A DNA stretch of 32,519 bases from an uncultured Pelagibacteraceae bacterium (GTDB lineage Bacteria; Pseudomonadota; Alphaproteobacteria; Pelagibacterales; Pelagibacteraceae), in contig CACJRK010000012.1 of the NCBI GenBank assembly GCA_902595795.1, positions 1-32,519 on the forward strand, read 5' to 3'. The notes under the pieces are model-generated. The model was not told where the DNA came from, did no database searches, and worked only from the letters and a program-made list of their open reading frames with translations. This document shows, piece after piece, positions 1 to 8,734 of the stretch. A program made the translations under genes and the position numbers. Within the stretch, counting starts at the first letter, position 1; each line of letters starts with the position of its first letter.

Positions 1-1056
1 ACTTAAAATTGGACTAGCATCAGGACAAATATCTACTATTCCTCCCCATTGTCTTAACATTCTCATTCTACTAAAAATTGGATATAATTCTAAAATAGCA
101 TTTAATGTTCCTTCAACTATTTGATGACTACCTTTTTGAGTATAAGAAACATAATCATCCGTTCCAGCACCAATGACCAATTCTCCTTTATCAGATTGAC
201 TGACATAAGCATGCACTGCGTTAGACATTACAACTGTATCAATAATTGGTTTTACAGGTTCAGAAACTAAAGCCTGTAAAGGTTTACTTTCAAGTGGAAG
301 TCTTAAACTAGCCATATTAGCTATTACACTAGAATGACCAGCTGCAACAACACCAATTTTTTTAGTTTTAATAAATCCTTTTGTTGTTTCTATTCCTTCA
401 ACACTATCTCCATTTCTTTTTATTCCTTTAACTTCACAATTTTGAATAATATCAACACCCATTGCATCAGCTCCTCTAGCATATCCCCAAGCAACAGCAT
501 CATGTCTTGCTGTACCAGCTCTTCTTTGTAAAGTTCCTCCTAAAACAGGGTATCTAATATCTGGCGATATATTTATAATTGGGCAAAACTTTTTTACCTC
601 ATCAGTGCTTAAGTAAACTGCATCAATTCCATTTAGTCTATTTGCATGCGTTCTTCTTTTTAAATCTCTAACATCTTGTAAGTTATGTGCAAGGTTCATT
701 ACTCCTCTTTGACTAAACATTACGTTGTAGTTTAGTTCTTGAGACAAACCTTCCCAAATTTTTAATGCGTGATCATATAATCCTGCACTAGCGTCCCATA
801 AATAATTTGATCTAATTATTGTAGTATTACGACCAGTGTTCCCTCCACCAATCCAACCTTTTTCAACTACAGCAATATTATTCATGTTGTGTTTTTTTGC
901 TAAATAGTAGGCTGTTGCTAATCCATGGCCACCACCTCCAACAATAACAGCATCGTACTTTTTTTTGGGCTCAGGATCTTTCCATGCTCTTTGCCAATTT
1001 TCATGATATGAAAGAGCATTTTTGATTAACGAAAATACAGAGTACTTATTTCTCAT
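1..1056 (-). CDS. soxB: Sarcosine oxidase beta subunit (5' part, truncated by window edge)
   Basis: Reading the minus strand from the ATG at 1056 gives 352 codons without a stop, running off the left edge; the usual product is a little over 400 residues, so only the C-terminal part is missing. About residue 38 onward shows an FAD dinucleotide-binding Rossmann motif ([20 protein letters not shown]), followed by a glycine-rich NTGRN segment typical of the heterotetrameric sarcosine oxidase beta subunit. Known role of the family: oxidative demethylation of sarcosine to glycine, passing the C1 unit to tetrahydrofolate. The partner subunits (soxD, soxA, soxG) would be expected just left of the window. 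The N-terminus, including a short segment before the FAD motif, matches the SoxB family rather than monomeric sarcosine oxidase. Family assignment is firm; the complex partners are inferred. Confidence 0.93.
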   Translation of the reverse strand, partial: MRNKYSVFSLIKNALSYHENWQRAWKDPEPKKKYDAVIVGGGGHGLATAYYLAKKHNMNNIAVVEKGWIGGGNTGRNTTIIRSNYLWDASAGLYDHALKIWEGLSQELNYNVMFSQRGVMNLAHNLQDVRDLKRRTHANRLNGIDAVYLSTDEVKKFCPIINISPDIRYPVLGGTLQRRAGTARHDAVAWGYARGADAMGVDIIQNCEVKGIKRNGDSVEGIETTKGFIKTKKIGVVAAGHSSVIANMASLRLPLESKPLQALVSEPVKPIIDTVVMSNAVHAYVSQSDKGELVIGAGTDDYVSYTQKGSHQIVEGTLNAILELYPIFSRMRMLRQWGGIVDICPDASPILS

Positions 1057-1066
1057 AATAATTGAA

Positions 1067-1095
1067 TAATTACTTTATATATATTGAATTTTCAA
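1067..1095 (-). promoter_or_regulatory. Putative soxB promoter (-35 TTGAAA, -10 TAATTA)
   Basis: On the minus strand TTGAAA (1090-1095) is followed after 17 nt by TAATTA (1067-1072), 10 nt before the soxB ATG. The spacing is right for a housekeeping sigma factor. The -35 shares a 12-bp palindrome (TTGAATTTTCAA) with the candidate -35 of the divergent tRNA promoter. In such AT-rich DNA chance matches are common, so this is tentative. Confidence 0.4.
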
Positions 1096-1110
1096 TACAA
1101 TCGCTTAATA
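1084..1110 (+). promoter_or_regulatory. Putative tRNA-Ser promoter
   Basis: TTGAAT (1084-1089) and TTAATA (1105-1110) lie 15 nt apart, with the -10 ending 13 nt before the tRNA 5' end. This suits a tRNA with a very short leader. The spacer is shorter than optimal, though a one-base shift to TAATAC gives 16 nt. The -35 overlaps that of soxB on the other strand. Confidence 0.35.
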
Positions 1111-1123
1111 CACAATGTCATAC

Positions 1124-1215
1124 GGAAGAGTGGGTGAGAGGCTGAAACCAGTCGTTTGCTAAATGACCGTGCGAGGAAACTTGTACCGAGGGTTCGAATC
1201 CCTCCTCTTCCGCCA
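1124..1215 (+). tRNA. tRNA-Ser(GCU), CCA encoded
   Basis: A complete class II tRNA folds by eye. The acceptor stem pairs GGAAGAG (1124-1130) with CTCTTCC (1205-1211). The anticodon stem GTCGT/ATGAC (1151-1155/1163-1167) carries the loop TTGCTAA with anticodon GCT at 1158-1160, reading AGC/AGU serine codons. A long variable arm (GTGCGAG paired with CTTGTAC) and a T arm GAGGG-TTCGAAT-CCCTC (1188-1204) follow. Discriminator G at 1212 and genomic CCA at 1213-1215. The long variable arm confirms serine. The last base of CCA touches the stop codon of the convergent transglycosylase gene. Confidence 0.97.
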
Positions 1216-3441
1216 TTAAAATAGAGGCTGATCTTTAAAAAAGTTTTTCATGGTCACAGGACGTTGTTCCAAAATATATCTATAGACATTATAATTTTCC
1301 ATTACACGCTGTACGTAATTTCTAGTTTCTCTAAATTTTATCAATTCAACCCAATCTACATAGTCAACTTGTTTTTTTTGTGGATCTTTATTTATTTTTT
1401 TCCAATATTTAACTCTATTTGGTCCAGCATTATATGCAGCTACCGCAAAAGGGTAAGCACCATCATACTGCAAAATTAAACCTGCAATGTAGTGTGATCC
1501 TAAATTAATATTGTACTCCGGATCAGTGGTTAACCTTGATTTTGAATAAGGTAGTTTAGCTTGTTTTGAAACTAATTTTGCAGTGTAAGGCATTAATTGC
1601 ATTAATCCTTTTGCACCAGCATGACTATTAGCCTCTAAATCAAATTCACTTTCTTGTCTAATTATTGATAAGATCAAAGCACTTTCTGGAATTTTTCGTT
1701 TATTAATATATTTAGGAGTACTAATTATTGGATAGTTATACTTATTATGAAATCTTTTTTTATAAGAGGCAATTTTTGAAACTTGAATTGCAAAGTCATA
1801 TCTGTTTATGCTTGTAGCTAATTCTGCTGCCAAAACCTCACTGCCTTTAACTACATTGTCATTAGCTAAATGTCTTAAAATATGTTTTGTATATTTGTCT
1901 TTCTTCAATTCATCTAGAAGATAAGAAATTTTTACAAGCTCTTTATTAAAAAATTGAATTCTATATTTTGGATCAATTTCCATGTCTTTATCTAATTCAA
2001 ATTTTACATTTGGATTTAATTTTAAAAATGCTAGTTGTCCATAATATGTAGTAAGATATTTTGTAGCTTCTTTGTACCAATTATTAGACTGTTCTTTTTC
2101 ACCTATTTTTTCATAAGCTCTTCCAAGCCAATAAGCGCCTCTAGATAAGCTAATTGGATAACTAACATTTTCATAAAAATTTTTAAAATGATTTCTAGCA
2201 GTTACGGGATCATTTAAAAAACTTAATGCTATCCATCCACTCATCCATTCTGCAGCCGCATATTCAGAACCTTCAGTCATTCCATGATTACTTGAAATCT
2301 TATATGAAATTTCATATTTTTTTTTATAGAGTAATGCTCTTGAAATAATTTCTCTTTCTTTCCACCACTTATCAGGTCTAACTAAATAATCTTTATCATT
2401 TCTTATTTTCAACAAGATTTCTGCTGAAGAGTCTACACGTCCTTTTTTTCTTCTCCATTTTAATCGATCATAGTTTAATCCAGCATCATTCTTAAATTTT
2501 TGAGGAACATTTGCTATAGCTTGATCGACACCATAACCTTTACTCATTAAAAGGTGTCTAGCGTTATATAAAAGCTCATATTCTTTTGGTAGATACCTTA
2601 TTAATCTTTGTAAATCCCAACGATCTCCATTCCAAGCCAAATTATCAGCTCGTTTAATATAATCATCTGCATTTAAATATTTTTTATATTTTTTTCTAAA
2701 ATATTTTAATTCATTTTTAGATAAATCTGCTGTTATCCAACCTTCTTTGATCAGTTTAATACCTGTTTTTTTGTCTCCATTTAAAATGTGGCTTTCTCCA
2801 AGTATCATTTTTCCATACCCACTTAATGGGTCTTTTTTTTCAAACCAATTTATTATTTTTTTAGGTGAGACACTTTCTGTTGATAGTTTGTGTTCTGCAA
2901 GATATCTAATTCTATCTATTCTTGGATAATCTGAATTATTTTTTAAAAAAACTTGATATTCATAAAAAGACGCTTGATTACCAGATGTTAAAAGATGTCT
3001 CCATTGTATAAAATTATAAATTGATTTGTCCTTTGCTTTTTTTGCTAATTTGAGTGCTGATGACCATTTTCTTTTTTGCATTTCAGAAATAGCTTTTTTT
3101 GCCAACCCAAAGTCTTTTTTACTATAATATCTTGAAATTTTTATACTCTTAGCTGTACTTACACCGGCTACAGTTGGTTTTTTCTTTGGTATTTTAAAAC
3201 TTAATTTTTTTTCTTTTAAAACCAATTCTTTTTTAACAATTTCTTCTTCAATTTTAACCTCTTTTGTTTTTGAGGGTTTCTTTAAAGGTTTAAGAATATT
3301 TATAGATATTTTTTTTTGAATTTCTTCTTTACTCAAAACAGGTTTTTTTAAGGGCACAACTGTATTGATTTCAGCAAAGACATTATTTGAAATCATTAAT
3401 ATTGATGCAGTGAAACCTAAAAACAATATTTTTTTGAGCAT
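1216..3441 (-). CDS. slt: Soluble lytic murein transglycosylase (Slt family)
   Basis: The 741-residue product starts with a signal peptide (about residues 1-23, ending VFA-E), so it acts in the periplasm. A lysine/proline-rich linker follows (about 25-105), then a long helical repeat region like the U-shaped superhelix of Slt70 (about 110-570). A C-terminal GH23 lysozyme-like domain begins near 588. The catalytic glutamate is E597 in the motif RQESEFD, followed by GAKGLMQLMP and AYNAGPNRV, the classical Slt motifs. The family cleaves the MurNAc-GlcNAc bond, forming 1,6-anhydro-muropeptides during wall turnover. The gene is divergent from dapA with 43 nt between start codons, and its stop abuts the tRNA-Ser CCA end. 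Confidence 0.93.
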   Translation of the reverse strand: MLKKILFLGFTASILMISNNVFAEINTVVPLKKPVLSKEEIQKKISINILKPLKKPSKTKEVKIEEEIVKKELVLKEKKLSFKIPKKKPTVAGVSTAKSIKISRYYSKKDFGLAKKAISEMQKRKWSSALKLAKKAKDKSIYNFIQWRHLLTSGNQASFYEYQVFLKNNSDYPRIDRIRYLAEHKLSTESVSPKKIINWFEKKDPLSGYGKMILGESHILNGDKKTGIKLIKEGWITADLSKNELKYFRKKYKKYLNADDYIKRADNLAWNGDRWDLQRLIRYLPKEYELLYNARHLLMSKGYGVDQAIANVPQKFKNDAGLNYDRLKWRRKKGRVDSSAEILLKIRNDKDYLVRPDKWWKEREIISRALLYKKKYEISYKISSNHGMTEGSEYAAAEWMSGWIALSFLNDPVTARNHFKNFYENVSYPISLSRGAYWLGRAYEKIGEKEQSNNWYKEATKYLTTYYGQLAFLKLNPNVKFELDKDMEIDPKYRIQFFNKELVKISYLLDELKKDKYTKHILRHLANDNVVKGSEVLAAELATSINRYDFAIQVSKIASYKKRFHNKYNYPIISTPKYINKRKIPESALILSIIRQESEFDLEANSHAGAKGLMQLMPYTAKLVSKQAKLPYSKSRLTTDPEYNINLGSHYIAGLILQYDGAYPFAVAAYNAGPNRVKYWKKINKDPQKKQVDYVDWVELIKFRETRNYVQRVMENYNVYRYILEQRPVTMKNFFKDQPLF

Positions 3442-3449
3442 AATCTTTT

Positions 3450-3455
3450 AGTATA
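3450..3455 (-). promoter_or_regulatory. Candidate -10 box of slt
   Basis: TATACT on the minus strand lies 8 nt before the slt ATG, so transcription would begin at or just before the start codon. No good -35 is evident. It fits the short-leader pattern of other genes in this window. Confidence 0.35.
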
Positions 3456-3470
3456 TGAATCTTTAAACTA

Positions 3471-3479
3471 TGTTATAAG
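3471..3479 (+). promoter_or_regulatory. Extended -10 promoter of dapA
   Basis: TGTTATAAG is an extended -10 element (TG, one base, TATAAG) with only 5 nt between the hexamer and the dapA ATG at 3485. A start site 6-7 nt downstream would fall on or beside the ATG, implying a leaderless transcript. No Shine-Dalgarno is visible before dapA, which agrees. Confidence 0.5.
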
Positions 3480-3484
3480 TATTT

Positions 3485-4366
3485 ATGTTCAAAGGATCAA
3501 ATGTTGCTTTAATTACACCATTTAAAAATAATCGTCTAGATGAGGAAGCATATATAAAATTAATCCATTTCCACATTGATAATGGCACCAATGGACTTGT
3601 TCCAGCTGGTACAACAGGTGAATCTCCTACCTTAAGTCATGACGAGCATCAAAGAGTAATAGATTTATGTATAAAAGAAAGTAATGGAAAAATTCCAGTT
3701 ATAGCTGGAACAGGGTCTAACTCAACAGAAGAAGCGATTTCTTTAACCACACATGCTGAAAAAGCAGGAGCTAATGGAGCTTTGATAGTTACACCTTATT
3801 ACAATAAACCTACACAAGAAGGCTTGTATCAACATTATAAAGCAATTAATGACAAGTGTGGTATTCCAATTATAATTTATAATATTCCTGGTAGATCTGT
3901 GATTGACATGTCAGTGGACACAATGGCAAGGCTGTATGAACTTAAAAATATAGTTGGTGTTAAAGATGCAACAGGTGATTTAGATAGAGTTAATCAAACA
4001 CTTAAAAAAATGGGTAAAGAATTTATTCAATTAACAGGCAATGATGATAATGTTTTTGAATTTAATAAACGTGGTGGAGTAGGCACTATTAGTGTAACAG
4101 CAAATATTGCACCTAAACTTTGTTCTGATTTTCAAAGATTTTCAAAATCAGATAACGATAATGAAATAAAAGAAGCTGAAAGATTAGATAAGATATTACA
4201 ACCAGTACATCACTCAATGTTCGTTGAGAGCAATCCTAGTCCTGTAAAATATGCTGCAAAACTTTTGGGACTTTGTGATGATAATGTAAGACTACCACTT
4301 GTTAAAGTAACAGAGACAACAAAAGAAATTGTAAAAAAAGCTCTTCTGTCTGCTAAATTAATTTAA
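3485..4366 (+). CDS. dapA: 4-hydroxy-tetrahydrodipicolinate synthase
   Basis: This 293-residue class I aldolase has the expected family length. The GTTGE motif at about 42-46 binds pyruvate, the YNIPGR motif supplies catalytic Tyr132, and K160 in GVKDATGD is the Schiff-base lysine. It condenses pyruvate with aspartate semialdehyde, the first committed step to diaminopimelate and lysine. It opens a plus-strand gene run, and its stop overlaps the smpB start by one base (TAATG). hom, further right in the window, uses the same aspartate-semialdehyde branch point. KDG-aldolase-type relatives exist, but the motifs and length favour DapA. Confidence 0.95.
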   Translation: MFKGSNVALITPFKNNRLDEEAYIKLIHFHIDNGTNGLVPAGTTGESPTLSHDEHQRVIDLCIKESNGKIPVIAGTGSNSTEEAISLTTHAEKAGANGALIVTPYYNKPTQEGLYQHYKAINDKCGIPIIIYNIPGRSVIDMSVDTMARLYELKNIVGVKDATGDLDRVNQTLKKMGKEFIQLTGNDDNVFEFNKRGGVGTISVTANIAPKLCSDFQRFSKSDNDNEIKEAERLDKILQPVHHSMFVESNPSPVKYAAKLLGLCDDNVRLPLVKVTETTKEIVKKALLSAKLI

Positions 4367-4836
4367 TGAACAAAAAAACCAATCCTGGTTTAAAAATCAT
4401 TTGTTTAAACAGAAAAGCTAGTTTTAACTATTTTTTTGAAGATCTTTTTGAAGCAGGAATTGTTTTAAAGGGATCTGAGATTAAATCAGTAAGAGACGGT
4501 AAGGTGAATATTGCTGAGTCTTATGCTGTTGAGAAGGGAGGTGAAATTGTTTTAATTAATTCATATATTTCACCATACAAACAAGCCAGTTACTCCAATC
4601 ACAATCCAACCGAAGATAGAAAATTACTACTTAATAAAAAAGAAATAAATAAATTAATAGGTAAAATGCATAGAGATGGTTTCACATTAGTTCCAACAAA
4701 AATGTATTTCAAAAAAGGAAAAGCTAAAATAGAAATAGCTGTTGCCAAAGGAAAAAAACAATATGATAAAAGAGCAACAAAAAAAAGTAGAGATTGGAAA
4801 CGTGAAAAAGCAAGATATATTAGAAAATCAAGCTAA
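4366..4836 (+). CDS. smpB: SsrA-binding protein SmpB
   Basis: The 156-residue protein has typical SmpB motifs: [19 protein letters not shown] near 34-52, the ISPY segment near 68-71, and a basic C-terminal tail ([20 protein letters not shown]) that enters the ribosomal mRNA channel. SmpB binds tmRNA and brings it to stalled ribosomes for trans-translation. No tmRNA gene was recognised in this window. It overlaps dapA by one base, and its last 35 bases overlap folK if the GTG start chosen there is right. Confidence 0.95.
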   Translation: MNKKTNPGLKIICLNRKASFNYFFEDLFEAGIVLKGSEIKSVRDGKVNIAESYAVEKGGEIVLINSYISPYKQASYSNHNPTEDRKLLLNKKEINKLIGKMHRDGFTLVPTKMYFKKGKAKIEIAVAKGKKQYDKRATKKSRDWKREKARYIRKSS

Positions 4837-5320
4837 AATTGTTTTTTTAGGAATAGGTTCAAATTTAGGTCTAAGAAAAATAAATATAGAAAAAGCAAAA
4901 TTTTTATTAGCAGCGTATAATTTAGATTTTCTCTCAGTATCTAGTTATTATGAAACTCCTTCCTGGCCAGATCCAGCAAAACCTAAATTCCTAAATATAA
5001 TTTTAAAATTAAAATGCTATCACAATCCTCAAGAACTATTAAAAATATGCAAATCTATAGAAACTCAATTAGGTAGAAAAAAAGCAAAAAAAAACGCTCC
5101 TCGTATATGTGATTTAGATATAATTGATTTTAATAAATTGGTATCAAAAAAAAATGATAGAATTAATTTGCCTCACAAAATGATGCATAAAAGAAATTTT
5201 GTATTATTTCCATTATTTGAAATTCAAAAGAATTGGATCCATCCTGATAAACAAATCAATGTTAAAACCTTGATTTCTCTACTTCCTGACAGAGACATTA
5301 GATCTATTAAACAAATTTGA
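4802..5320 (+). CDS. folK: 2-amino-4-hydroxy-6-hydroxymethyldihydropteridine pyrophosphokinase
   Basis: The HPPK fold is clear: FLGIGSNLG at the start of the domain, a [16 protein letters not shown] loop, then [18 protein letters not shown], in which the two aspartates of DLD bind Mg-ATP, and [16 protein letters not shown]. The enzyme transfers pyrophosphate to 6-hydroxymethyl-dihydropterin in folate synthesis. The start is uncertain. The frame is open back to a TTG at 4742, with an ATG at 4763, but both overlap smpB heavily. GTG at 4802 (about 172 residues) leaves a shorter overlap and puts the first strand about 13 residues in. An ATT at 4838, right after the smpB stop, is also conceivable. 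Confidence 0.85.
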   Translation: MKKQDILENQAKIVFLGIGSNLGLRKINIEKAKFLLAAYNLDFLSVSSYYETPSWPDPAKPKFLNIILKLKCYHNPQELLKICKSIETQLGRKKAKKNAPRICDLDIIDFNKLVSKKNDRINLPHKMMHKRNFVLFPLFEIQKNWIHPDKQINVKTLISLLPDRDIRSIKQI

Positions 5321-5325
5321 TTTAG

Positions 5326-5334
5326 TGGTATAAT
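5326..5334 (+). promoter_or_regulatory. Extended -10 promoter of the RelA/SpoT gene
   Basis: TGGTATAAT is a perfect extended -10 box in the 21-nt gap after folK. The hexamer ends 7 nt before the ATG at 5342, which predicts transcription starting at or next to the start codon. No Shine-Dalgarno is seen. Confidence 0.5.
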
Positions 5335-5341
5335 ATTAATT

Positions 5342-7087
5342 ATGCTTAATTCAAATGAACTTATAAATAAGGTTAAGAATTATAATAAATTTCTAAATCC
5401 TGAAAGATTGAATAAAGCATATAATTTTGCTGTTAAAGCACACAAGAGTCAAAAAAGAGCTTCAGGTGATCCTTATTCAGTTCACCCAATAGAAGTTGCA
5501 AATATTTTAACTGAATTAAAATTAGATAGCGCTACAATTACAACAGGTCTATTGCATGATACCATAGAAGATACTTTTGCTACTTATGAAACCATCAAAC
5601 AAGAATTTGGAGATGAGGTTGCAGATTTAGTTGACGGTGTAACGAAAATTTCAGCATTTGAAAATTCAGCTGGAGCAAATTCTAAAGTTGAGAATTTTAG
5701 AAAATTAATTTTAGCAACATCAAAAGACATAAGAGTCTTGTTAGTTAAAATTGCTGATCGGTTACATAATATGAGAACAATTAAAGCTATTACAAAGGAA
5801 GAAAAAAGAAAAAGGATAGCTCAAGAAACTATGGAAATTTATGCTCCTTTAGCAGATAGAATGGGAATGCACAGAATAAGAGATGAGCTTGAAGATTTAT
5901 CTTTTGAAATTTTAAATAATGAGGCGAGAAAATTAATAAAAAAAAGACTTGAAGAAATAAAATTGGATAAAAAAGATTTATTTGAAGAACAATCTTTTGA
6001 ATTAAGTGAAATTTTGAATGATAATGAGATTAATGCAGAGATACATGGAAGAGAAAAAACTCCTTTTTCAATCTGGAGAAAAGTTCAAAAAAAAAGAGTA
6101 TCACTTGAACAAATAACAGACATTATTGGATTTAGAATAATTTTGAAGAACGTAGACGATTGTTACAAAACTCTAGGTATTTTTCACAAAGAATGGAATT
6201 GTATTCCAGGAAAATTTAAAGACTATGTTTCTTCACCTAAAATTAATGGTTATAAATCTATTCATACTTCTGTAATTGGTTCAAATAAAAAACCAATTGA
6301 AATTCAAATCAGAACACATGAGATGCATGAATTTGCTGAAAGAGGTATTGCATCTCATTGGCAATACAAATCTTCTGAAAAATTTACCTCTTTAAGTTGG
6401 AAAGAGTATGATTGGTTAAAAGATCTTGTTGAAATAATAGAAAAAAATGAAAACCCAGAAGACTCATATGAGTATACAAAACTACAAATGTTTCAGGAAA
6501 ACGTTTTTTGTTTTACGCCGAAAGGATCTGTAATAAAATTACCCAAAGATGCAACAGCTATAGATTTTGCGTACGCTGTTCATACTAAGATTGGCAATTC
6601 TGCTGTTGGTTGTGAAATTAATGGTAACAAAAATGAACTACAAACTATTTTAAGAAATGGTGATCGTGTAAATATTATAACTTCTAAAAATAATTCACCG
6701 TCGCTCCACTGGATACCAACAACTAAAACAGGTAAAGCTAGAGCTGCAATAAGAAGGTATTGGCATGATAAAGGAGAGCAAAAAGAAGAAAAAACAAAAA
6801 AATATAATACTACCCTATGGATGTCATTACCAGATAAGCCAGGACAATTAGGAGATATAAGTTCACTTATTGGAAGTCATAAACTAAATATATCGAGTTT
6901 AGAAATGGTTGGTAAAAATCCCAATTATATTAATTTTAAATTTAAATTAATTATTAGAAATCTTAAGAATTTTACTAATTTTATTGCAGAGCTAAAACAA
7001 AAGAGTATAAAATTTAAGATAATTAGACACGAAGAAAAAAGAAATGCTTTCACACAAAAAATCCTTAAATATTTTAAAAAAAACTAA
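5342..7087 (+). CDS. spoT: Bifunctional (p)ppGpp synthetase/hydrolase (RelA/SpoT homolog), shortened C-terminus
   Basis: Domains in order: an HD hydrolase domain with HDTIEDT at 72-78; a synthetase domain at about 235-345 with TDIIGFRI, FKDYVSSPKINGYKSIHTS and IEIQIRT; a TGS domain at about 387-447; a KTGKARAAIRRYW stretch at 462-474; and an ACT-like end at about 491-565 (LPDKPGQLGDISSLIGSH). It makes and degrades the alarmone (p)ppGpp. Long-form homologs are usually 700 residues or more; this one has 581. The helical and zinc-finger/conserved-cysteine modules normally between TGS and ACT are largely absent, leaving only about 20-30 residues. Both catalytic centres look intact. The following pyrE starts inside its 3' end. 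Confidence 0.93.
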   Translation: MLNSNELINKVKNYNKFLNPERLNKAYNFAVKAHKSQKRASGDPYSVHPIEVANILTELKLDSATITTGLLHDTIEDTFATYETIKQEFGDEVADLVDGVTKISAFENSAGANSKVENFRKLILATSKDIRVLLVKIADRLHNMRTIKAITKEEKRKRIAQETMEIYAPLADRMGMHRIRDELEDLSFEILNNEARKLIKKRLEEIKLDKKDLFEEQSFELSEILNDNEINAEIHGREKTPFSIWRKVQKKRVSLEQITDIIGFRIILKNVDDCYKTLGIFHKEWNCIPGKFKDYVSSPKINGYKSIHTSVIGSNKKPIEIQIRTHEMHEFAERGIASHWQYKSSEKFTSLSWKEYDWLKDLVEIIEKNENPEDSYEYTKLQMFQENVFCFTPKGSVIKLPKDATAIDFAYAVHTKIGNSAVGCEINGNKNELQTILRNGDRVNIITSKNNSPSLHWIPTTKTGKARAAIRRYWHDKGEQKEEKTKKYNTTLWMSLPDKPGQLGDISSLIGSHKLNISSLEMVGKNPNYINFKFKLIIRNLKNFTNFIAELKQKSIKFKIIRHEEKRNAFTQKILKYFKKN

Positions 7088-7631
7088 TGCATTATTAGAA
7101 GGTCACTTTGTTTTATCTTCAGGTCTACATTCTTCAAAATATATTCAGTGTGCAAAACTTTTAAGTTTCCCTAATTTAGCTGATAATATTTGTAAATCTT
7201 TAGCAAATAAAATTAAAAAAAAATTTAAAAAAATTGATTTAATACTAGCTCCTGCAATGGGAGGAATAATTATAGGCTATGAAATAGGAAAATTGCTAAA
7301 AAAAGAAACAATTTTTTGTGAAAGGGTAAATGGTAAATTTACTCTTAGAAGAGGCTTCAATATAAAAAAAAGTGCAAGAGTATTAATTATAGAAGATGTA
7401 ATCACTACAGGAAAATCAAGTTTAGAGTGTGTAAAGTTAATTAAAAAATCAAAAGCAAAATTAATTGGGTTTGCATCTATAATTGATCGATCAACTAAAC
7501 AATCTTTAAAGATAAAAACTGAAATAACATCTCATCTAAAAATAGATGTTCCAACCTATAAAGCAAATAAATTACCACCAGAACTTAAATCAATACCAAT
7601 AACAACACCAGGAAGTAGATTTATTAAGTGA
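7044..7631 (+). CDS. pyrE: Orotate phosphoribosyltransferase
   Basis: The 195-residue type I phosphoribosyltransferase shows ALLEGHFVLSSGLHSSKYIQCA at the N-terminus and the PRPP-binding loop VLIIEDVITTGKSS at about 112-125. It converts orotate plus PRPP to orotidine 5'-phosphate in pyrimidine synthesis. The ATG at 7044 overlaps the preceding gene by 44 bases; it is kept because it places the conserved ALLEGHF motif at the usual distance of about 16 residues. Its end overlaps the GTG start of pdxJ (GTGA). The order rsh-pyrE-pdxJ-acpS-lepB-rnc is a known alphaproteobacterial arrangement. Confidence 0.94.
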   Translation: MLSHKKSLNILKKTNALLEGHFVLSSGLHSSKYIQCAKLLSFPNLADNICKSLANKIKKKFKKIDLILAPAMGGIIIGYEIGKLLKKETIFCERVNGKFTLRRGFNIKKSARVLIIEDVITTGKSSLECVKLIKKSKAKLIGFASIIDRSTKQSLKIKTEITSHLKIDVPTYKANKLPPELKSIPITTPGSRFIK

Positions 7632-8347
7632 AAAGGTTAGGTGTAAATATAGATCATATTGCAACTTTACGAAACGCTCGTGGAGAGAAACATCCAGATC
7701 CACTATATGCAGCAAAAAAAGTTATTAGTTATGGAGCTGATTCTGTAACAATTCATTTAAGAGAAGATAGAAGACATATAAATGATATTGACGCAAAAAA
7801 AATATGTGGCTTAAAAAATGTGCTTGTAAACCTTGAAATTTCTATGAATAAAGAAATTGTAAATAAAGCACTTAAGATAAAACCAAATTTTATTTGTTTA
7901 GTTCCAGAAAATAGAAAAGAAATTACTACTGAGGGAGGTTTAAATATAAAAAACAATCACAATAAATTAGAGAAAATAATTAAAAAATTCAAAAAAGCAA
8001 AGATAAGAACAAGTTTATTCATTAATCCATCCCCAATTGATATTAGACTTGCTAAAAAATTAAATGCTGATTGCATTGAGATACATACTGGAAAATTAGC
8101 AAACCTAGTTAAATCAAAAAAAAATTATTCTGGTGAATTAAACAGAATTAAAAAAAGTGCAAAATTAGCATCAAGTTTAAATATAGAGGTTCATGCTGGT
8201 CATGGTTTAGATTATAAAACCACCAATATTTTAACAAAAATAATAAATATAGAAGAGTATAATATTGGACATTTTATAATTGGAGAGTCAATATTTGATG
8301 GACTTTCAAAAGTAATTAAAAACTTTAAAAAAATTATAAAAAAATAA
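7628..8347 (+). CDS. pdxJ: Pyridoxine 5'-phosphate synthase
   Basis: The 239-residue TIM-barrel enzyme begins at a GTG that overlaps the pyrE stop (GTGA). It carries the signatures GVNIDHIATLRNARG, PDPLYAA, HLREDRRHI and EVHAGHGLDY. PdxJ condenses 1-deoxyxylulose 5-phosphate with 3-amino-2-oxopropyl phosphate to form pyridoxine 5'-phosphate. The GTG is preferred because the conserved motif begins within five residues of it and no ATG is suitably placed. The product would feed PLP enzymes such as GlyA and MetY in this window. acpS follows with no gap. Confidence 0.95.
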   Translation: MKRLGVNIDHIATLRNARGEKHPDPLYAAKKVISYGADSVTIHLREDRRHINDIDAKKICGLKNVLVNLEISMNKEIVNKALKIKPNFICLVPENRKEITTEGGLNIKNNHNKLEKIIKKFKKAKIRTSLFINPSPIDIRLAKKLNADCIEIHTGKLANLVKSKKNYSGELNRIKKSAKLASSLNIEVHAGHGLDYKTTNILTKIINIEEYNIGHFIIGESIFDGLSKVIKNFKKIIKK

Positions 8348-8734
8348 ATGAAAATTTTAGGTATTGGTGTTGATATTGTTGAAAATAAAAGAATTCAAAA
8401 ATCGATTAAAAATCCTTTATTTAAAAAAAGAATTTACTCATTTAAAGAATTGAAACAATCTAATGCTGCAAACAATAAAGTAGCCTATTTTTCGAAGAGA
8501 TTTGCTGCAAAAGAAGCATTTTCTAAAGCTCTTGGCACAGGTTTTCGTATGAATTTAAATTTTAAAGATATAGAAGTTGTTAATAACAAAATGGGAAAGC
8601 CTTATTATGTTAAAAATAAAAAAATTACAAAAATCATTCAAAAGAGCTTTAAAATCAAAAATTTTAAATGTTTTCTATCAATTTCGGATGAAAAAAATTA
8701 TTCAACGGCATTTGCAATTATTCAAACATCATGA
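8348..8734 (+). CDS. acpS: Holo-[acyl-carrier-protein] synthase
   Basis: The 128-residue protein matches the family length. GIGVDIVE at 5-12 supplies the metal-binding D9, and FAAKEAFSKALGTGF supplies E56. It transfers the 4'-phosphopantetheine arm of CoA to acyl carrier protein, activating fatty-acid synthesis. It follows pdxJ directly and overlaps lepB by four bases (ATGA), so translational coupling is likely. Confidence 0.95.
   Translation: MKILGIGVDIVENKRIQKSIKNPLFKKRIYSFKELKQSNAANNKVAYFSKRFAAKEAFSKALGTGFRMNLNFKDIEVVNNKMGKPYYVKNKKITKIIQKSFKIKNFKCFLSISDEKNYSTAFAIIQTS

Noticed and set aside
334..531. 65-codon plus-strand ORF inside the soxB region
   Set aside because: It is antisense to the well-conserved SoxB reading frame and its composition (Ser/Asn/Phe-rich) is that of a shadow frame.
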